From positions 1,302,001 to 1,366,000 of the forward strand of contig NZ_CP109444.1 in the NCBI RefSeq assembly GCF_036227225.1: a stretch of DNA of 64,000 nucleotides. Direction: 5' to 3'. Shown here in pieces: positions 60,255-64,000 of the stretch. The notes under the pieces were generated by a model. That model worked only from the letters and a program-made list of their open reading frames with translations. It made no database searches and was not told the origin of the DNA. Position 1 is the stretch's first letter; every line of letters begins with the position of its first letter. A program made the translations under genes and the position numbers. The DNA is from Streptomyces sp. NBC_01478. GTDB lineage: Bacteria; Actinomycetota; Actinomycetes; Streptomycetales; Streptomycetaceae.

Positions 60255-61400
60255 ATGTACACAGCATCGTCCTCCGTGTCCGCCCCGCCCCGGTCGCTGC
60301 ACCCTCGCCCGGGCGCCGGCGGCCCCTACCTCGACCCGGCGCGTCCGGCGGCCGGCCCCGTGCTCGGTGCGGGCAGGCCGCGGCGCGTTCCCGGGCTCGG
60401 CCCCCAACCGCTCAGCGGGAGACTCGACTTGTCCGGCCCTCAGGGCGCCCAACTGCGTACGGCGATCGCGTCGGTGCACCGGATCTGTCCGGAGTTCGCT
60501 CCGGTGCAGGTGCTACGCCGCAACGGGCGCTCCGTGCTTCTGGTCGGAACGACCGGACGCAGCACGGCCGTCGCGAAGTGTTTACTGGACCACTCCCCCG
60601 CGTGGGCCGAGCGGATCCGGCACGAGATAGCGGCCTACCGCTCGTTCGTCCGGCACCGCCCGCCGGTGCGGGTGCCGCGGCTGATCGCGGCGGACCCGGA
60701 CAACTGCACGCTCGTCATCGAGCGGATGCCGGGCCGGGTGGCGGCGCTGCACCGCCACCCGGCCGAGGCTCCGCCGCGGGCGGACATCAGGGCGGCGCTC
60801 GGTGCGGTCTGCCGGCTGAACGCCTGGCGGCCGCCGGCCGGTACGTTCGACGCGCCGCTGGACTACGCGGCCCGTATCTCCCGCTATCACGAGCTGGGGC
60901 TGCTCACCGACCGGGACATGGGAGACCTGCAGAAGCTGCTGCACGGCATCGCGCACGCGGCGGGCCGACATGGCATGGGCCAGTTCTGCCACGGCGACGC
61001 CCTGCTGTCCAACATCCTTCTCTCACCGGCCGGTCCAGTGCTGGTGGACTGGGAGCACGCGGGCTGGTACCTGCCGGGCTACGACCTGGCGACGCTGTGG
61101 GCGGTGCTCGGGGACGCGCCGGTGGCCCGGCGGCAGATCAGCCAGATCGCGCAGTCGGCGGGACCGGCCTCGCGTGACGCCTTCCTGGTGAACCTGATGC
61201 TGGTGCTGACCCGGGAGATCCGCACCTACGAGATGGCCGTGCAGCGTTCGATGCACGACACGACCCCGGCGGCACCGGGCGTGGTGGCCCACCCGGGTGC
61301 TGCGCCGTCCGGCGAGGAACAACGGCTGCTGCTGAGGCGGCTGCACGACGACTGCCAGATGGCCCGACGGGCCGTGCGTGCGGCGGTCGGCACTCGCTGA
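60255..61400 (+). CDS. Aminoglycoside-phosphotransferase-fold kinase, with a TTA codon
   Basis: A 381-residue APH-fold kinase. After a Pro-rich N-terminus of ~60 residues comes the kinase lobe ([25 protein letters not shown]), the catalytic loop [17 protein letters not shown] (HGDxxxxN) and [24 protein letters not shown] with the metal Asp. Substrate unknown; homoserine-, choline- or drug-kinase roles are all possible. Codon 110 is TTA (60582-60584), as in bldA-dependent genes. The ATG at 60255 is chosen over a TTG at 60213; its ribosome site is weak. It is divergent from the NsdA-like gene, 242 bases away. Confidence 0.82.
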   Translation: MYTASSSVSAPPRSLHPRPGAGGPYLDPARPAAGPVLGAGRPRRVPGLGPQPLSGRLDLSGPQGAQLRTAIASVHRICPEFAPVQVLRRNGRSVLLVGTTGRSTAVAKCLLDHSPAWAERIRHEIAAYRSFVRHRPPVRVPRLIAADPDNCTLVIERMPGRVAALHRHPAEAPPRADIRAALGAVCRLNAWRPPAGTFDAPLDYAARISRYHELGLLTDRDMGDLQKLLHGIAHAAGRHGMGQFCHGDALLSNILLSPAGPVLVDWEHAGWYLPGYDLATLWAVLGDAPVARRQISQIAQSAGPASRDAFLVNLMLVLTREIRTYEMAVQRSMHDTTPAAPGVVAHPGAAPSGEEQRLLLRRLHDDCQMARRAVRAAVGTR

Positions 61401-61592
61401 CGGGGACGACGGTCCGCGGTGCGCCCCGCAGCGGCGCACCGCGGACTTCGTGTGTCTCGGCCACATGTGGATCCCCCCTATGTGGCTCGCCCATTGGTGT
61501 ACACCACTGACGCCCCGCAGGCCCGAAAGCCGCCGCCACGAAACTCCTCGCATCCCCTGTTGACATGGGAAATCGCCTTCCTCTGGGCATGA

Positions 61593-61621
61593 TTGACGGA
61601 TCGTCGGCCAGCCGGTACCAC
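61593..61621 (+). promoter_or_regulatory. Candidate promoter of the peptidoglycan amidase gene
   Basis: TTGACG (61593-61598) and TACCAC (61616-61621) with a 17-base spacer, 57 bases before the TTG start. The 277-base gap also holds two short palindromes, CCACATGTGG at 61461 and TGGTGTACACCA at 61495. Confidence 0.5.
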
Positions 61622-61677
61622 TGACGCACGCCCGGCCCCGCACGGTTCGTCACATCCCACCGTCCCAGGAGGCTGCA

Positions 61678-63645
61678 TTGCGAGGATCCTCGACCGACCC
61701 CACCCGCTCTCCCGGACACAGACGCGCGCGCGGGTCCGCCTGCGCGCTCGCCACGGCCGCTCTGCTGCTGCCCCTGCTGGGCGCGGCCCCTTCCGGGAGC
61801 GCCACCGATTCCTCCGCCGCCACTCTCCAGCGGGCGTTCGCGTCGGCGTCCGCCGAGTACCACGTGCCGCAATCGGTGCTGCTGGCCGTCTCCTACCTCC
61901 AGTCCCGCTGGGACACGCACGACGGGGCCCCGAGCGTCACCGGCGGCTACGGCCCCATGCACCTCACGGACGCCCGGACCGCCCTCGCCGCGACGGAGCA
62001 CTTCAGCGAGGGCACCGAGGACGCCCGCGGCGATAGCGCCCGCCCGGCCCTGCACCCGACCGCTCAGATCCCGGCGGACTCCCAACTCCCGGCCCGGCTG
62101 CGGACGTTGACGAAGGCGGCCAAGCTGACCGGGCTCGCGGCGAGTGACCTGCGGACCGACGAGGCCGCCAATGTGGCGGGCGGCGCCGCACTCCTCGCCG
62201 ACGCCCAGCAGGCCCTGGGCGAGCCGCTGAGCGCGGACCCGGCCGACTGGTACGGCGCGATCGCGCGCTTCTCCGGCGCCGACGACACGGCGACGGCCGC
62301 CGCGTATGCCAACGATGTCTACGACGTGATCCACACCGGCGAGGAGCGCACCACGGACGCCGGGCAGCAGGTCGCCCTGGCCGCACAGCCGGAACTCGCC
62401 CCCGACACCGCGCAGTTGGCGGAGACCGGGCTGCGCACGCTCTCCGCCGCCGGCACGGAGTGCCCGAAGAAGGTGTCCTGCGAGTGGATCCCGGCGCCGT
62501 ACTCCCAGTTCGGGAGCAAATACGGCAACCACGACCTGGGCGACCGGCCCGCGATGCAGAGCATCAAGTACATCGTCGTCCATGACACGGAAGGCCAGTG
62601 GGAGGGTGTCCTGAACATGGTCCAGGACCCCACCTATGTGTCCTGGAACTACACGATCCGCTCCACCGACGGGTTGATCGCCCAGCATGTGAAGGCCAAG
62701 GACGTGGCCTGGCACGCGGGCAACTGGTACATCAACGCGAAGTCGATCGGCATCGAGCACGAGGGCTTCCTCGCCGCGCCCGACGCCTGGTACACGGAGG
62801 CGATGTACCGCTCGTCGGCACGGCTGGTCTCGTACCTGACCAAGAAGTACGGCATCCCGCTGGACCGGCAGCACATCCTGGGCCACGACACCGTGCCGGG
62901 GCCGACCACGTCCACGGTCCCCGGGATGCACACGGACCCGGGCCCGTACTGGGACTGGGCGCACTACTTCGACCTGCTGGGTCACCCCGTCAAGCAGACC
63001 GCGCGCAAGAGCGGCGGCCTGGTGACGATCCGCCCCGACTACACCACCAACCGGCCGGTGTACACGGGCTGCGTCACCGCGGGCCAGCCGTGCGCGGCGC
63101 ACGGGTCGAGCGAGGTCCGGCTGTACTCCGGGCCGGGCGAGACCTACCCCCTGATCAAGGACATCGGCCTCGGGACCACCCCGACGACCGGCGTCAACGA
63201 CCTCTCCTCACGAGTGTCCACCGGACAGCAGTACGCGGTGGCCGACCGTTCTGGCGACTGGACCGCGATCTGGTACCTGGGCCAGGAGGCCTGGTTCAAG
63301 AACCCGAAGAAGCACCCCACCGCCGTGTCCGCGACAGGCCTGGTGGTGACGCCGAAGGCGGGCGCGGACAGCATCCCGGTGTACGGCCGCGCCTACCCGG
63401 AGGCCTCGGCCTACCCCGCGGGGGTGCCCGCCCAGGCGGTGTCGCCGCTGCCGTACACCCTGCCCAAGGGCCAGAAGTACGTGGTCGGTGACAAGGTGCC
63501 CGGCGAGTACTACTACGCGGTCACCTTCACCACCGACTCGCACAAGGTCGTCGTAGGAAAGGATCTCTACTACGAGATCCAGTACGGCCACCGGGTGGAG
63601 TTCGTCCGGGCCGCCGACGTGACGGTGGCGCGGTCGGGCCGGTAG
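61678..63645 (+). CDS. Secreted N-acetylmuramoyl-L-alanine amidase (Amidase_2/PGRP)
   Basis: A 655-residue exported wall hydrolase. The signal peptide (ALATAALLLPLLGAAPSGSA) precedes a lysozyme-like region (AEYHVPQSVLLAVSYLQSRW) and a linker. The amidase_2 domain starts at KYIVVHDTEGQWEGV (zinc His), with YNYTIRS-like WNYTIRSTDGLI, KDVAWHAGNWYINAKSIGIEHEGF and LGHDTVPGP (zinc His). C-terminal SH3-like parts (VRLYSGPGETYPLIKDIGLG, TAIWYLGQEAWFK) probably bind wall. It cuts the amide between muramic acid and the peptide. The start is TTG at 61678 with GGAGG 5 bases upstream. Confidence 0.9.
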   Translation: MRGSSTDPTRSPGHRRARGSACALATAALLLPLLGAAPSGSATDSSAATLQRAFASASAEYHVPQSVLLAVSYLQSRWDTHDGAPSVTGGYGPMHLTDARTALAATEHFSEGTEDARGDSARPALHPTAQIPADSQLPARLRTLTKAAKLTGLAASDLRTDEAANVAGGAALLADAQQALGEPLSADPADWYGAIARFSGADDTATAAAYANDVYDVIHTGEERTTDAGQQVALAAQPELAPDTAQLAETGLRTLSAAGTECPKKVSCEWIPAPYSQFGSKYGNHDLGDRPAMQSIKYIVVHDTEGQWEGVLNMVQDPTYVSWNYTIRSTDGLIAQHVKAKDVAWHAGNWYINAKSIGIEHEGFLAAPDAWYTEAMYRSSARLVSYLTKKYGIPLDRQHILGHDTVPGPTTSTVPGMHTDPGPYWDWAHYFDLLGHPVKQTARKSGGLVTIRPDYTTNRPVYTGCVTAGQPCAAHGSSEVRLYSGPGETYPLIKDIGLGTTPTTGVNDLSSRVSTGQQYAVADRSGDWTAIWYLGQEAWFKNPKKHPTAVSATGLVVTPKAGADSIPVYGRAYPEASAYPAGVPAQAVSPLPYTLPKGQKYVVGDKVPGEYYYAVTFTTDSHKVVVGKDLYYEIQYGHRVEFVRAADVTVARSGR

Positions 63646-63652
63646 CCGGGCC

Positions 63653-64000
63653 TCAGCCCTGCTGGAACAGTTCCGCCGGGAGCGGTTTCAGCAGGGCGTA
63701 GAGGTCGTCCGTGATGGGGCGGTCCCAGGCGGCGATGGTCACCAGGACGTTGTCACTGCGGTCGAACTGGACGCAGGAGACGCGGCTCTCGGAGAGCTTG
63801 AGGCGGCGCACGATCAGCAGGTTGTCGCCCTGCATCACCGGCATGTCCTCCGTGCCTACGACCGTCACCTCCTCGTCGTTCTCCAGCGCGAGGAGCAGTT
63901 GGGCGACCTCGAAGGGGATCTCGTCCTCGGCGACGTCACGGGCCGGGGAGCCCTCCGGCAGATTGCCGATGACCATCGCGGGGCCGCGGCCGCCGAACAG
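63653..64000 (-). CDS. Conserved hypothetical protein, cut by the window end
   Basis: An acidic protein with no family I recognise. It has EDEIPFEVAQLLLALENDEE and VQFDRSDNVLVTIAAWDRPI, suggesting a mixed alpha/beta fold. An ATG lies at 63976 (107 residues), but the frame stays open through the last 24 bases of the window (LFGGRGPA), so the true start may be outside. Its stop is 7 bases from the convergent amidase stop. Function unknown. Confidence 0.6.
   Translation of the reverse strand: MFGGRGPAMVIGNLPEGSPARDVAEDEIPFEVAQLLLALENDEEVTVVGTEDMPVMQGDNLLIVRRLKLSESRVSCVQFDRSDNVLVTIAAWDRPITDDLYALLKPLPAELFQQG

Noticed and set aside
60071..60262. 63-codon minus-strand ORF upstream of the APH-fold kinase, with a CLQCL motif
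   Set aside because: Third positions are only about 72% G/C, near background, and its start overlaps the start of the kinase. There is no clear ribosome site, so I left it out.
61138..63102. 654-codon minus-strand ORF opposite the amidase
   Set aside because: Composition typical of an antisense shadow; the amidase on the plus strand has all zinc motifs.

Overview
The window is a 64-kb piece of a high-GC actinomycete chromosome, almost certainly Streptomyces. Codon third positions are strongly G/C. It carries a long chaplin with a sortase signal, an SsgA-like protein, an NsdA-like regulator, a SpoIIE-type phosphatase with a TTA codon, many secreted hydrolases and many one-component regulators. 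There are about 50 genes. I saw no rRNA or tRNA gene, CRISPR array, phage, insertion sequence or large biosynthetic cluster. It reads as ordinary chromosome made of small regulator-plus-target modules.

Layout. 1-8.7 kb: a PPOX protein, an aldo/keto reductase, a secreted PI-PLC-like protein, an SDR, an ArsR/AHSA1 operon with a 36-bp operator palindrome, an ALDH, an ECF42-type sigma factor with its DGPF partner, and a MarR regulator. 8.8-14.2 kb: an AmiC-like ligand-binding protein, an NCS1 permease with a cysteine-rich tail, an acyl-CoA-dehydrogenase-like protein and an Eis-like acetyltransferase. 14.2-19.6 kb: a sulfone/sulfonate sulfur-scavenging operon (sfnG-ssuE-sfnB-ssuD) preceded by a 27-codon Cys-Cys leader peptide, with a divergent LysR gene. 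19.6-23.7 kb: photolyase, MerR/B12-domain regulator, ECF sigma and SPW membrane protein, resembling a light-response module. 23.7-28.7 kb: a fused ArsR-AHSA1 gene with an operator inside its promoter, two kinase-like genes, an APC permease and a ROK repressor. 28.8-33.5 kb: a GH2 exo-glucosaminidase (CsxA type) carrying the same operator as the ROK gene, a secreted ThuA-like protein and a small membrane protein.

33.6-41 kb: GNAT, MerR with a divergent MFS pump, SDR with a divergent LysR, a long chaplin and a secreted tripeptidyl-peptidase-like hydrolase. 41-48 kb: asparagine synthetase, arginine deiminase and its antiporter, a baeRF protein and a Gfo/Idh/MocA oxidoreductase. 48-54 kb: Tat-exported phospholipase C, SsgA-like protein, MFS pump, LysR and a divergent SDR. 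54-64 kb: M4 metalloprotease, PAS-SpoIIE phosphatase, NsdA-like TPR regulator, an APH-fold kinase, a peptidoglycan amidase and a protein cut by the window end.

The best-supported regulatory circuits are: (a) cysteine-leader control of the sulfone operon; (b) ROK control of the glucosaminidase through a shared 17-bp operator; (c) two ArsR-AHSA1 autoregulatory loops, one split and one fused; (d) the photolyase/B12-MerR/ECF group. Many starts were moved from the longest ORF to an internal codon with a good Shine-Dalgarno; each such choice is stated in the entry. All functions are inferred from motifs, since no database search was possible.
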